DNA from: Protea cynaroides
Lineage: Eukaryota; Streptophyta; Magnoliopsida; Proteales; Proteaceae
NCBI GenBank assembly: GCA_028583415.1
Contig: CM053267.1
Location: 17,155,583 to 17,219,582, forward strand
Reading direction: 5' to 3'
Length of the DNA: 64,000 nucleotides
Numbering within the stretch: the first letter of the stretch is position 1; each line of letters starts with the position of its first letter. The position numbers and the translations under genes are program-made. Shown one piece after another: positions 23,050 through 34,942 of the stretch. Below the pieces are notes generated by a model that did no database searches, was not told the DNA's origin, and was given only the letters and a program-made list of their open reading frames with translations.

Positions 23050-23803
23050 GCATCACATGTAAAGTGGTGTGTTTTGTAAGATACATAAGTCTCCTTGTGT
23101 AAGTGTTGGTATCTTTCTGAGGGAGCACTCCTTAAGAATAGTTCTAATCGGTTTGTCTTGGCATATAGGTAATGGGTGTGAGGACAAATGTCCACCCACA
23201 CTGATGGACGGTAATGATTTGTAGTCGCCACCTAGATTAAGGTCTGGGACCTAAAATATAGTCTCATCTCAAGACAAGACTTCTATTGACTCATGATCCA
23301 ATATATCGACTTTGGTCTATCAGAGAACGGGTAAGCATTCAAGGTACAGTTTGGGAAGCTGTTAGGCACCCAAAGCTGTCCGATCCAAAAATTGGCCTCC
23401 TATATGATTCTACTTTCCTTAGACTTTATGGTTCTGACTGTTCATGGTCAATGGATGATGACTAGGGCTCATGGGGGATTCTATGCCAAGTTGCTAAGTT
23501 CTTCTAGCCTAAGTTCAGCCAAACATTTTCTCAAATTAAATAAACAAACAAAATAATATACAATGATCCGAACTGAAAATGGTTCGGTGATGGACTAAAT
23601 CTGAGATGTCCAAAACATCTCAAATTACCTATGTATTCCAATCCTAGAAATCAAGTCCAAAACGTAGTTCAAAACAGAATGTGATTAAAGTATATGGATG
23701 TGGATTATGATTAAGCTTCCTTAGATTTAATTATTCAAGTTGAAGTTTATGCTTGATAATGATTGAGATTGAATCTAGAGATAGCCTCTGTGGATTAAAG
23801 TGA

Positions 23804-23834
23804 ATATGGATATGGATATGGATATGGATATGGA
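23804..23834. repeat. (TATGGA)n microsatellite
   Basis: Five near-perfect TATGGA units. A related GATATG/GATATA tract lies at 28043-28080. Confidence 0.9.
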
Positions 23835-23954
23835 TGACCTAAGGATACTAAGATGTGGTACCGCACTTGGAGAGGTCCTCCAAATTGCTTACGTATTTTA
23901 GAGGTCCTGAAAATCAGTACAACGTAGTTCGTTCTTGGGTGGATTAGGGTAGCC

Positions 23955-24350
23955 TCAGGGACTAAGATATGCACTCTCAGGGAGTAGGATATGTAAGCAC
24001 TCTCAGGGAGTAAAGTATGTGTACTCTCAGGGAGTAAGATATGTCTCTCAAGAAGGAAGGTGCGTCTCTCAGGGAGTAGGTATCTCTCTCAGGGAGTAGG
24101 GTATGTCTCTCAGGGAGGAAAGTATGTCTCTCGGGGAGTAAAGTATGTCTTTCAGGGAGGAAAGTATGTGTACTCTCAGGGAGTAGGGTGTGTATACTCT
24201 CAAGGAGTAAGGTGTCTCTTATGGATTAAGATGAACTCTCAGAGAGTAAGGTATGTCTCTCATGGAGGAGGGTATGTAAACACTCTCAGGGAGTTAAGTA
24301 TGTGTACTCTCAAGGAGTAAGGTATGTCTCTCAGAGAGTAAGGTGTGTAT
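23955..24350. repeat. Minisatellite, unit about 20-24 bp (CTCTCAGGGAGTAAGGTATGT)
   Basis: About sixteen degenerate units built on CTCTCAGGGAGTA plus (A/G)(A/G)(G/T)TATGT, some with a TGTA or AGCA insertion. The open frame 24060-24320 (repeats of SQGV/YV) is a by-product of the repeat. Confidence 0.9.
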
Positions 24351-25319
24351 TGATTGAGGTGTAAAACCATGTCTGGGAGTCTTCCCAGACTACCTATGTA
24401 TCTTAAGATTTGCCCTAAGAATCAGGATTTGCATAGTTCTAAATTCAACTTGATGTTCATGGGTGACCCGCTTGGGTCGGAATATGGGTGGTCCCTCAGG
24501 ACCAAGTGATGATCCTAAAAGATCTATATGGCCGGACCAATCACATAAAATTCTCAATCATATGGTCGGACTAATTACAAAAAATTTCAATCCTATAGTC
24601 GGATCAATTTTCATCACATTAAATTTCATGATCAGTGGTTTGATTTTCATCATGTTGAAATATTAACATAAATGGTTCTCAATAAATATTAGATAGACAT
24701 TATCAATGGTTCAAATCTCAAAAAATGATCGGTGATAAAAAATAAAATAAAATAAATAAAAAAAATTTAAATAATATTTATGTACTAAGCAAACAAAAGG
24801 TCGAAATACAATGTAAAATCCCATATTAATTATATACAGTATAACAACATAGATTAAAAAAATAATAATAATTATATACAATATGATATCAAAGATTGGA
24901 ATAATAATGCACAATAAATATCAAAGGTTAAATAAATATGATACAATATGCCACTGTGATATCGAGGAAAAGAATGATAAAATATATGCAATGATATCAA
25001 AAACTAAAAAAAATCCATGCATTACATATCAAAGAATACAACAACAAAATAATACAAGAATGATATCAGAAGGAAAAAAAGAAAAAAAGAAAAAAGGAGG
25101 CCGACCTGGCTTGATGCTGTGTCGGCGGGTGAGAGTGATGAAACGTTGCCGGGGTCATCGCAGGACATCGCGAGATGATCGAAGGTTTGTCGATGGTTGC
25201 GAAATGTTCCCGATGAGTTGATGAAAAGAATTGCAGGTGGATCGGTTTAGGTCCCAATCCTCCCTGTCGATCTCCTTCTCCTCTCTGTTGCTTCCATATT
25301 CTTCTTTCTTCTCTCTTAA

Positions 25320-25320
25320 A

Positions 25321-25360
<40 letters not shown>

Positions 25361-25361
25361 G
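25320..25361. repeat. (CT)n microsatellite in a pyrimidine-rich tract
   Basis: A 40-bp CT run lies inside a broader CT-rich stretch (25260-25510). Confidence 0.9.
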
Positions 25362-25916
25362 AAACTCTTTCCCTTTTTTTTTTCTTCTTTCTGCTCTCTC
25401 CTCACTCTCTTTTTTTTTTCACTGCTCCTCTCCCCGCTTTTCATTCCAAAAAATCTCCCCCTTTCTCTTCTTTTTCTCCCTTTTATCTCTCCCAGTTCCT
25501 CACTCTCTCCCTATTTGGATTGGTTTAGGGAGCTAGGCGTCAGGAGTAGGTGGTGCTACACGGCTGGGTGGTATGGGTTGTTCAGCTGGGCAACTTGAGG
25601 TGTCGATTAGAGAAGTGGGTGGTTTGGCAGATTTAATGGGAGATGGAGTGCTGGCTTACCGTGGTCAGAAGGAGGATGGTTCCTCTGATCGATAGAGCAG
25701 GTTTCTTTGCTGGGTTGGATGTTGATGGAGTGGACAGATGGTGGTGTGAGGTGAAGTGTTTGCAGGTGGGTGCATTCAAAGAGGGATGGGGGCACTGGAG
25801 TTGGTCGGTTTGGCAGACAGAGAGAGGTGGAGGTGGCAGCACCTCCCTCTTTCCCTCTTTTGTACTCCTTCTCTTCATCTCTCTATTTTCTGTCCACTCT
25901 CTCCTCTCGTGTTACT

Positions 25917-26083
25917 CTCTCTCTTCTCTCTTCATCTGATCCTCTCTCTCTCTCTTCCCATGTTTCTCTCTCTCTTCTCTCCTTGTCAGATCCCCTCTCT
26001 CTCTTCCCATGTTTCTCTCTCTCTTCTCGTGTTTCTCTCTCTCCTCTCTCCTCTTCTGATCCTCTCTCTCTCTTCCCATGTTG
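25917..26083. repeat. CT-rich minisatellite, unit about 35-45 bp
   Basis: At least three units combining CTGATCC(T/C)CTCTCTCTC with TTCCCATGTT and TCTCTCTCTCTTCTC. The Ser/Leu-rich frames across it are not genes. Confidence 0.85.
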
Positions 26084-26097
26084 GAATCCCACCCATT

Positions 26098-26216
26098 CCT
26101 TATATATATATAAATATCTAATATATTAATATATTAATATATATAATAAAATATATATTATATGATATATTATAATATAATATATATTAAATAAATATAT
26201 ATAAATAACCTATAAA
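26098..26216. repeat. AT-only low-complexity tract (TATATA/AATATATT)
   Basis: About 120 bp of almost pure A and T with repeated ATATATTA words. Confidence 0.9.
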
Positions 26217-26404
26217 TGAAATACATGTACATGGGCCGACATGACTCGGTCTAGATTGGTCCGGGCCGGGTCAGGTAAGACTGGATTGGACTAACTTGGG
26301 CTTGAGCTAGGTTGGGCTGAGTTGGGTTTGAACTGGTTTGGAATGAATTTGGTCTGAGTTGGGTTGAGTTAGGTTTGACCGACTTCTCTCTCTCTTTTGT
26401 GGGC

Positions 26405-26706
26405 CACTTCATCTTGCACCTCAGCATGGAATTCTTCGGTGACTTTTCTCCTGAATTTTCCATGTCCACTTTTGCAGAGTATCCAAAATGAAGAACACTG
26501 GTGCTTGAATCACTTGATTCAGACATCAGACAATAAAATTATGAAGGATCGAAGTTTAGGCGGGCATATCGGTTTGCAGCTCTGCATGGAATCCTTCAGA
26601 GGCCTCTGCTTCGGATTTTCCATCTCCACTTTGAAGAGGGCGGACAATGGAGCACACTGGCACTTGAATCACCGGATTTGGACATCGGATGAGTAAGATA
26701 TAAGGA
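26405..26706. repeat. Two diverged tandem copies of a unit of about 150 bp
   Basis: Copy 1 (about 26405-26550) and copy 2 (about 26562-26706) share in order: a CTCAGCATGGAAT/CTCTGCATGGAAT word, TTTTCCAT(G/C)TCCACTTT, an ACACTGG word, CTTGAATCAC, GACATC and an (A/T)GAAG end. Confidence 0.75.
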
Positions 26707-27172
26707 AATGAAGTTTAAATAATTAAACTTGCGATAATTTACATGCAAGCCCCTGGACAATTATTATTATTTTTCAGAAAATCCCCTTATGCTTATTTCC
26801 AGATTAAAATCATTATGTCTTCTTCATCTGATATCAGAATTGAGGGATTCCAGTTTCATTTTGAAGGTATTCCCAAGACCTACGCATCCATGTAGATTAC
26901 AAGCCCATGACCTTGTTGTGGGGTCCATCAAAATCAGCCTCGAAGTCATCACTTAACGTCCAAACCTTGAATTGACCCGCAATCTTTTCGAATGTGTTCA
27001 CCAAGACTCCTACACACTGGGGGCCACTTTCGCTCAGCTCAGAACACCGTAGAGAGCACACAGGGACTAATTGACTGTTGGTTTGGGAGAGTTTCACTCG
27101 CCTCCCCTCTCTCGCTATCTACAAACCAATATGGCTGTCTTAGTTGGGGTATGCAAAAATGGGGTGTTTACA

Positions 27173-28233
27173 ATGGGTTTGTCAAGCATGGGTTTCAAAC
27201 AGATTTGTTTTAATAAATAAAATGAAATAAAAGAAGTAACAGATAAGCTAATGTAATAGCACGCTTCTGACAGAATTCAGTCTGGACTGGTATGTTTATT
27301 AAGCTTCTGACACTATAATAGTATACATCTAAAGGAATGACGTAGCATAAGTCATGAGATGAAAATCCAACCTATGTGATAGGAGATCCTTGGAATTAGT
27401 TCAATGGGTAACAACGAAGTCACCAGATGATTTGTTTAGTGCTATTATAATTTTTCTCATTCTAGTTAGATGGGAAGGTAGTACTCACCACAAAGAACAG
27501 ATGATGAATCACAAAAATTCTTAATCAAGTCAATTATCCCATTGAAATGTAGGGGTGTGTTAATTGTGGTGCACACTATGGGATGAACTAAGTGATTGTA
27601 CGAAGTGAGTAGCTTCCAATGAGAGTTTTAAAGGTAAATTCTCTGAACATTTAATGAAACTAAAATAGGGATAAGACCGGATAAAAATGTCCACCTTTCA
27701 CAAAAGGAACTATACGAGGGTTGGACTATAAGGGGTGGCTGTTAGGTCAGTTGGCTACACCAATGAGGAAAGGTTCAAAAAGCGTTGCTTTACCTGTACT
27801 CTATAGCATGGCCTTTCGAACCTAGTGTAGATTCAAGTTGAAAGACATTTATAACGAGGTTGCTTATAGTTTTCATGAGATTAATAGTTTGCTTCTAGTT
27901 TTATCATTCTATTTTGAAACTTGTGGGGGATTTTTGTTTTTAAAGTCTAAAAACAAGTTAAGTTACAAAAGTTTTAAATTAAATTCAAAGTTTTATATTT
28001 TATTTTTGAGGGAAATTCAAATTGGGTTTTGTTTTAGTTGAAAATGGATATGGATATGGATATAGATATAGATGTGGATATGTACCTATACATATGTACC
28101 CTTTTAGAAGGATGGTGACTCATTCCTTTTGGTATGAAGAGGTACATCCATACCCCTTGGTAGTGACTCTTTGGAAAGACACTTGTCTTCTATAAATAGA
28201 GGATGTTGTCTCATTTCAATTCACTTAGATTTG

Positions 28234-28235
<2 letters not shown>
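27173..28235. other. Unassigned spacer
   Basis: No gene recognised. It contains a GATATG/GATATA microsatellite at 28043-28080. Confidence 0.4.

Positions 28236-28264
<29 letters not shown>
28236..28264. repeat. (AT)n microsatellite
   Basis: Fourteen AT dinucleotides without interruption. Confidence 0.95.
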
Positions 28265-28267
<3 letters not shown>

Positions 28268-28427
28268 GGTACCGAGCCCACTCCTTTTTTTAAGGACTGT
28301 TGATCTCAGTCGTTGATTTTTAGATAAGGTCCAGATTTTGTGTGCACATATTTATAAAGGGCCTTAAGGGGCTGTTTTATTTTGGATGTTGATTCACAAG
28401 AACCCACTGTACCATAAGGGTAAATAC

Positions 28428-29110
28428 TATTAGGGAAAACACAATACTTTTTCTTCCTGTATGCAAATAAATGGAGATACACAACTACAAATATATGCAT
28501 AGAGATAACAACGAAAATAAATCAAATCAACCAAACCACAAGAGACACCAATTTTTACATGGAAAATCCTTCCAAGGTGAAAGGAAAAAAACCACGGGAC
28601 CTAGTCCAGGTAAATCTCCATTATGATAATAATTGGCACATAATATAATCCTCAATAGTAATAACTAGAGGTTACCAATCACCAAGAGAAATAACCTACT
28701 CTTGGGTAATATAATAACTCACCAATACAATAAGTGGTAATCCAAAATACAAGAGAAAACTGTTACCTTTCCCTCTTCCCTGAATAAGGAAAATGCCATC
28801 ATGCCGCAATCACGTACAAGGAATAAGAGTTCTCTCTATTTCTCCTTCCTCTTCTCTAAAAACTCACGGTAATAGAAAGCTAAAGAAGGATTCAATGTCG
28901 AATTTGGTTGTCGGGGATTTTAGCGCACTCTGCTTCCTCTCTGGATTCTCTTGAGATTTCTCAAAAACATCGAATGTTGTATTGCCTTCACAAAAGGCCA
29001 TATATAGAGAGACAAGAGGATAGGTAGTTTGCAAATCGCCTCAAGGAAAATTCCTAAAAAGGGATAGTGATGGGTCCCTCTTCCTATGTAGGTAAGGAGG
29101 AAACCCAACA
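28428..29110 (-). repeat. 3' LTR of the copia element
   Basis: On the minus strand it starts TGTTGGGTTTCC directly after the purine run CAAAAGGGGAGTT. It ends near TTTTCCCTAATA, where CA is expected, so the last bases have changed or the end is a few bases off. The phrase TTCACCTTGGAAGGATTTTCCATG inside it is LTR-like. Confidence 0.65.
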
Positions 29111-29124
29111 AACTCCCCTTTTGA
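29111..29124 (-). promoter_or_regulatory. Polypurine tract of the copia element
   Basis: The minus strand reads TCAAAAGGGGAGTT immediately before the LTR start. This is the plus-strand primer site for reverse transcription. Confidence 0.7.
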
Positions 29125-32100
29125 CTCACGAGCGGGGATCTGTCAAACCTAAACCTGCCATGCTTCTGCAAAAGTCATGCTTTACCTTGGGTAATGCTTT
29201 TGTCGTCATATCTGCACTGCTCTTGTCAGTATGGATCTTTTCAAGCTGAAGCTACTTCTGTTCTAGTATATCTCGAATCTAGTGATAACTCACATCAACA
29301 TGCTTGGTCTTGTAACAAAAATTAAGATTCCTACTCAAGTGAATGGTACTTTAACTGTCACAATGAACAATATACTTGTCTTGTGTCAGACCTAGTTCTT
29401 GAATGAACCTCTTCATCCACAATATCTCTTTGCAAGCTTCAACTGCAGCAATGTACTTAGCTTCTGTAGTTGACAAAGCTACACACTTCTATAACTTTGA
29501 CTGCCATGACACTACTCTCCTTACAAAAATAAACAGGTAGCCTGATGTCGATTTCCTTAAATCGATGCCACTTGCCATATCTGCATCTCTGTACCCCTGT
29601 AACACTTGTTTATCAATATCAAAACACAAACATGCATTGGATGAACCTTTGACATATCTCATAATCCATTTGACTGCTTCCCAGTGTTCTTTGTCATGAT
29701 TGGTAAGAAATTTACTCACAACTCTAACTCCATATGCAATATCAGGTCTTGTACACACCATGACATACATTAAACCTCCAACAGCTGATGCAGTGGGAAT
29801 TTTCTTCATTTTTGTTCTTCTTTACTCAGTTGAAGGACTTTGCTCACTGTCTAATCTAAAGTGACCTGCAAGTGGGGAACTGATGGACTTTGCTTTCTCC
29901 ATATTGAACCTTTCAAGTACTTTTTATATGCACCTTTCTTATGATTGTCATATTTTGCCTGCTTTTCTATTACGAGAGATCTACATGCCTAAGATCTATT
30001 GTATCAGTCCCAAGTCCTTCATGTCAAAAGACTTGCTTAATTCTTGCTTCAATCTGTCAACATTATTGACATCCTGTCTAACAATCAACATGTCATCAAC
30101 ATAGAGCAAAAGAATAATGAAATCACATTCTAAAAATTTCTTAACAAGCATATAATGATATGTAGTTGTTCTAGTGTACTCATGATCCATCATAAATGAA
30201 TTAAAGTTTTTGTACCACTGTCTTGAAGCCTGTTTTAAACCATACAAGCTTTTCCTTAACATGCAAACCATGTGTTTTTTACCTTCAACTTTGAAACCTT
30301 CTGGCTACTTCATGTAAATCTCTTCTTCTAAATCACCATAAAGAAAGGCTGTCTTGACATTAAGTTATTGAACTTTTAAATTCAAACTTGCAGCTAAACC
30401 CAACACAACTTGAATAGATGACATTTTCACAACTGGAGAAAAAATTTCATTAAAGTCAATTCTTTTTGTTTGCCTAAAATCCTTTACAACCAATCTCACC
30501 TTGTACCTTGGTTGTAAGCTGTTTTGATTTGTCTTCAACCTGAATGCCCATTTATTCTTGAGTGTCTTCTTACCCTTAGGTAACTTTACTAAATCATAAG
30601 TGTATTTCTTATGCAAAGAATCCATCTCCTCTTGCATAGCTTTTAACCACTTTACTCTATGCTCATCAGTTTGTACTTCTTCAAAGGAATCTAGTTCACC
30701 TGCATATATTAACATAATATATTCATGTAGTGAATACCTAGTATATAGTTACCGCTCCGTGGTAGATCTTCTCAATTACTGTTCAATTGGTGGCTCTAGG
30801 GAGGGTTGCTCCCCCTATTCATCATCACCTGTATCATCTTTGGGAACATCATCATTGCCATTTTGTGCATCTCCCCCATCATCATGTACCATGGGTAAAG
30901 GAATTGGATCAAGATCAACCAGGTCATCAATAAATGGCTGAGGCTTTTCAATTTTCTAATAGTTTTCAATTGTTTGATCTGAAAAAAGATCACATTTCTG
31001 CTTCTGATAACTTTTTTCTCAATTATATCCTATAACTTGTATCCAAATTTTTCATCTGCATATCCCAAAAAAGCACACTATTTTGCCTTGTCATCAAGCT
31101 TGGACCGTTCATCTTTTGGAACATACACAAATATCCTACAATCAAATACTTTCGAATGATCATAGAAAAAATCGTTCCTGCTCCACACTTTCTCAGGAAC
31201 ATCTCCATTCAGAGGAGTAGATGGAGATAAATTAGTTAAATAAACAACAGTACAAATGCTTCTCTCTAATAACACCATGCAAACTTTTCCTGTGAGAGTG
31301 TACACCTGATCTTTTCCATAATAGTGTGATTCATCCTTTCTACAACACCATTATGTTGCAAGATCTTGGAAACTGTCTATTCAAGCCAAATACCTTGACA
31401 ATTGCAATATTTCTCAAGTAAATCAATGTACTTACCACTATTATCTGTACGAATGCATTTGAGAGATTTTCATGCTTCTCTTTCAACCATAGCATGAAAA
31501 TTTTTAAAGGCATGCAAAATCGGATCTTTAGTTTTCAAAGTATATGCCCACATTTTTTAAGAAACATCATCTATGAAAGTAACAAAATAAGAAGCACCAT
31601 TAAGTGTTTTCACTTTCATAGGACCACAAACATTAGAATGTACCAATTCTAAAATTTTGAGGATAATTTTTAATAAAAGTAACACGATGTTGTTTACCAA
31701 CTAAACAATAAACATAACGATTCAGAGGCGTACCTTTCAAGTCTGGAAGAAGGTTTCTTTTTGTGAGGATCTGCATCCCTTTCTCTCTTATATGACTAAG
31801 TCATTTATGCCATAAATATGTAGCGGATTCGCCATCTATTGTATTCACTTCAATCTTGCATACTTGTACTTTTGTGTTATACAAAGGGCAATACTTGTTT
31901 CCTCTTGCCACCACTAGTAAACATTTGATAAGTTTCCATTGATCATTACCAAAGTGACTGTCATAACCTTCTATATTTAACTTTCCTATAGAAATCAAAC
32001 CAGATAATGTTTTGGAACATGTCTCACATCTCAGAGAATCAATTTATATCCAATATTTATCTCAACACTCACATCACCTATCCCTATAATTTTTGAAACA

Positions 32101-32161
32101 CCACTGTCTATTATTTTTCATTCTTACAATACCAAAACCACCAATCTTGTAAGAGGTAAAT
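29125..32161 (-). pseudogene. Ty1/copia pol remnant (protease end, integrase, RT, RNase H)
   Basis: Going down the minus strand, the segment 31801-32161 reads IGDV...DVRHVP, then LISIGKLNIEGYDSHFGN and YLWHK with LSHIREKGMQIL. That is the protease end and the His-containing pre-integrase zinc site of copia elements. The integrase core is badly broken. The stretch 31305-31020 reads VCMVLLERSICTVVYLTNLSP and FVYVPKDERSKLDDKAKCAF. RT (30715-29996) shows WLKAMQEEMDSLHKKYTYDL, LVVKDFRQTKRIDFNEIFSP, LYGLKQASRQWY and the catalytic LLYVDDMLIV. RNase H (29815-29150) shows SAVGGLMYVMVCTRPDIAYG, HWEAVKWIMRYVKG and STTEAKYIAAVEACKEILWM. The RT and RNase H signatures fit the Tork-like group. Many stops and shifts occur. 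Confidence 0.85.
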
Positions 32162-32321
32162 TGTAAGACCCGCACTCCACTAACTCAGTTTAACCTTGTT
32201 ATTTCAGGTCTTCCCATCATTCCTAGACCAAGTGGATCGAGCGTGTGAAGATGGATCATAAATCAGGTATAAAAATCGACTCAGCACCCAAAACTGTATG
32301 CATATGGTCAGATACCTGGGT
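32162..32321 (+). repeat. LTR H, left piece (host LTR split by element A)
   Basis: It starts TGTAAGACCCGC, the family LTR start, but is clearly diverged from the LTRs of A-C. After 160 bp it is interrupted by element A. It resumes at 44223 after the TGGGT duplication, giving ATACC-TGGGT-AGGTATGGTCGACC. Confidence 0.8.
32317..32321. repeat. Target-site duplication of element A, left copy (TGGGT)
   Basis: Identical to TGGGT at 44218-44222. Confidence 0.9.
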
Positions 32322-32460
32322 TGTCAGACCCGTATCGAACTAATCGGTCTTACCACCTTGTACCAGGTCTACCTATCATGGTCGAGCCAAGTGGACCAAG
32401 TACGAGAAGAAACCACAAGTCCAGGTATGAAGTCTAACAAAAAAATAGTCAAATATGAGG

Positions 32461-32600
32461 GTAGGGTCGCATGCCTAAACAGGTATGATCGACCCCACCT
32501 CAAAAGAGTCCAGCCCAAGACTTTTTAGTCGTGGGGTCGCATGACTAGAAAAATGTAGGGTCGACGGATTCTATGACCCTACATGCGACCCTACGATAGT
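32461..32600. promoter_or_regulatory. GGGTCG motif cluster 1, 5' LTR of A
   Basis: Three GGGTCG and two CGACCC within 140 bp, mostly as GTAGGGTCG or CGACCCTAC, and no TGGTCG. It lies about 90 bp upstream of the TATA position. Function unknown; a protein-binding array or paired hairpin arms are both possible. Confidence 0.7.
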
Positions 32601-33092
32601 AGACGGAATCCAAAAATTAGGAAACCTTCCTAATTCAAAGGGGGTCTTTCCTAAACTCATTGAGACTTATTATGGAGGGTTTTTCTCTGTAAATAGGACG
32701 TCCCTTAGCGTCTTTCACTCCTTTAGAACCCTAATTGAAAGTGAGAGAAAGAGAAAGAGAAGGAAAGGAAGAAGAAAAAGAAACTTGAAGAAGAAGACAA
32801 AGGAAGAGGAGGAAGTTCAGAGAAATCTCTGAATTAAGGTATGAACCTAATTCCCTACCTGAATAAGAGAGCCTATAATAATTATGAAGAGCTTAGGATT
32901 AGGAGAAACCCAAATCATCCATCCATGGACGAGTTCCAAGAGATTCCATGGAGAAAATCATTATGGACAATGAATGGTGTATAAATTGTAGTTTTGAGCC
33001 ATAGAACAATCATAGAATGGACCATGATAGTAAGCCAAAGGATCCAAACATGAAGGGATGGACTTTAGAATAAAAGGTCAACTCAGAAAATG

Positions 33093-33280
33093 TGTGGTCG
33101 CACGTAGGGTCGAATGATATCCGACCCTACGAGACCATATGATCGACCCCATGCCCTCGAGAAGTCCCAGGGAGGGTGTAGTCGCACGTAGGGTCGAATG
33201 GTATCCGACCCCACATGCGACCCAACACCCTGGGGTCGCAGAAACTGCTACCCTAAGTGCTACCTTACCTGCGACCCTAC
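33093..33280. promoter_or_regulatory. GGGTCG motif cluster 2, 5' LTR of A
   Basis: Three GGGTCG and five CGACCC, with one TGGTCG. Arms are arranged as inverted pairs such as GTAGGGTCGAAT and CCGACCCTACG. It lies downstream of the TATA position, so it would be in the transcript leader. Confidence 0.7.
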
Positions 33281-34241
33281 AGGTTCTGTTAGTTTAAACA
33301 TGTTGGAACTAATTCTAATTAAAATCTATCGACTTGTTAGGTCTTTCTAGTGGTTTAAAGGTGAATTATAAATCTTGAACGAGGATCTCTTAGCAATCAA
33401 AGGTGAGGGAACAAGACCTAAACTAAATAGTTAATAATAAACTATTTTCGTTTATTGAGTCCAACGCCATGAATGATTCTATGCTTGTATGCTTGTAATG
33501 CGCATATCACATGTCATCCACTATTCCTGTTATTACTGTTCATGCATATTTAATTCTGTTTATTTATAACATGATGATGATGATGATGCTAGGAATAGGC
33601 ATGTGAATGTATGTGTGTGATTAGTGTACTTGATGCGAGTGGAGCATCAGGGGGAGGACGTGATACTATGGTTCATCCTGGTCACCAGACTCTAGCTCTA
33701 TCTCTATTTAAGTCTTGTCCACTGACATCGTTGTATCGCCATTACCTTAGTAGAACTATTACGTCGTAGGGCATCAGGGGAGGTGGTCTCGAATCGTGTA
33801 GTCTATGACTCTGCCAGGGGGCCTTAGCTCTATCTCTATGGACGTATTGAGGGATGCTGGGGTGAGGCCTTGGATACACTGTTTGACATTAGGATTGATT
33901 AGTTGCGAGCCCAGTTTGCAAGCCCTCGCCAACAGGGACTTACGTGTTGGTATGGGTAGAGCATCAAGGGAAGTGTGATGCGCTATGGTCCTAAGCACTT
34001 TAACTCTATCTCTATTCCATGGTGGGTGCATATGGGGGTGGCAATGGTGTTTGATCCATTGGGTGGTTCCACACATTCGTGTATAGAGGTGCGACGACCA
34101 CCTATCCATTCTATTGCACATTGCAAACTTATGAATCAGACCAAAGATATGAATCGAATGCATGCATATGTTTTTTGCATTGTTTTGTTTGCTCACTGAG
34201 CAGTGATGTGTGCCCACCCTTTTTAAATTTAAATATTTTTA

Positions 34242-34376
34242 GTTGATGATGCAGGTACAACAGTGAAAGATTATATAAATGCTCTAACATACGGGCATGC
34301 GGCGACAATGGAGGCAGAATTGATGATGTAGTCGCATGATTCATCATGCGGGTGCAACTCCTGTATTTTTGATTAG
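34242..34376 (+). other. Conserved 45-codon LTR reading frame (5' LTR of A)
   Basis: Reads VDDAGTTVKDYINALTYGH and then ATMEAELMM, a stop, SHDSSCGCNSCIFD and the shared terminal stop. The same frame with the same end occurs in LTRs A-3', H, B, C-5' and C-3'. Upstream of it there is a stop and an acceptor-like ATATTTTTAG, so it may be a 3' exon. One internal TAG breaks this copy. Confidence 0.5.
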
Positions 34377-34659
34377 ATTTTATTTAAGTTATACAAACAA
34401 TGTAATTGATTTAATTATTTTAATTTGTCTTAGTCCTTTTTGAAGATAATTGGATAATTTATTTGCTTTATCACAGTTAGACTCTCAGTTCATTTAATAT
34501 TAAAGACTTCTGCTATCATGTATTTATTTTGATTTTTGGTTGTGGATGTGTATGATTTAAGCAAATGGACACAGTCTATTCGAGATCCTGGTTGAATCAT
34601 TGGTTTATTAGCGGTTCATCACTCCATTCTGAATGGTACGGAATTGGGGTGTGACAACT

Positions 34660-34671
34660 TGGTATCGAAGC
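34660..34671 (+). promoter_or_regulatory. Primer-binding site of A (initiator tRNA-Met)
   Basis: TGGTATCGAAGC, three bases after the LTR. It equals the intact TGGTATCAGAGC of B and C with two changes. Priming by tRNA-iMet is standard for plant gypsy elements. Confidence 0.85.
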
Positions 34672-34942
34672 TCTCAGGCCCTGTCTATTAAACCGATATA
34701 CTTCCATAAAAAGTTCATGAACTGAGTTAGGATAAAATTTAAAAGCTGTAATAATAACACACTATAAGCACCTGTGTTGTATGAGACAAAATTATGAAAG
34801 AGAATAATGCACTATTAAAAGGAGAAACAAGTTTTATATACATCAAATAAAAAGCAACGTACATACATATCCAAATCAGAGTACGGTCCACAATTTGGAT
34901 AGTTACTCTATAGTACAAGGGAAAAACAAAAGAAAATATACA

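Larger units (their letters stand above)
23212..27172. mobile_element. LTR-retrotransposon-like repeat, possibly one very long LTR
   Basis: The left side has TGTAGTCGCCACCTAGATT (about 23220) and GGGTAAGCATTCAAGG (about 23328) with GGCACCCAAAGCTGTCC nearby. I recall such phrases from large plant Ty3/gypsy LTRs, but I cannot search to confirm. The right side ends in AAAATGGGGTGTTTACA (27156-27172), an LTR-like end. The interior contains several satellites and no coding domain. Ends and target duplication are not proven. Confidence 0.4.
28428..32161 (-). mobile_element. Ty1/copia retrotransposon, minus strand, 5' part cut by a gypsy LTR
   Basis: Read on the minus strand, integrase, reverse transcriptase and RNase H precede a polypurine tract and a 3' LTR (28428-29110). 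This is the copia gene order. At 32161 the protease/pre-integrase region is interrupted by the LTR that starts at 32162. The rest (gag, 5' LTR) should resume on the far side of the gypsy nest, beyond the window. Numerous stops make it inactive. Confidence 0.85.
32322..34656 (+). repeat. 5' LTR of element A
   Basis: Starts TGTCAGACCC (the sister LTR has TGTAAGACCC) and ends GGGGTGTGACA. It contains two GGTCG motif clusters, a weakened TATA box (TGTAAATA at 32688-32695), three copies of TAGCTCTATCTCTAT-type subrepeats and the conserved 45-codon frame near its 3' end. Confidence 0.92.

Noticed and set aside
25633..26129. Ser/Leu- and Arg/Glu-rich frames over the CT satellite
   Set aside because: Open only because CT repeats lack stops.
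32162..32345. Tandem LTRs or an LTR array at the left edge of element A
   Set aside because: The TGGGT duplication and the resumption of the first LTR at 44223 show an insertion of A into one older LTR, not a tandem.
33774..34217. 147-codon minus-strand frame in the 5' LTR of A
   Set aside because: The homologous stretch is broken differently in the other LTRs, and I saw no codon-like substitution pattern on that strand; it overlaps the better-supported plus-strand frame.
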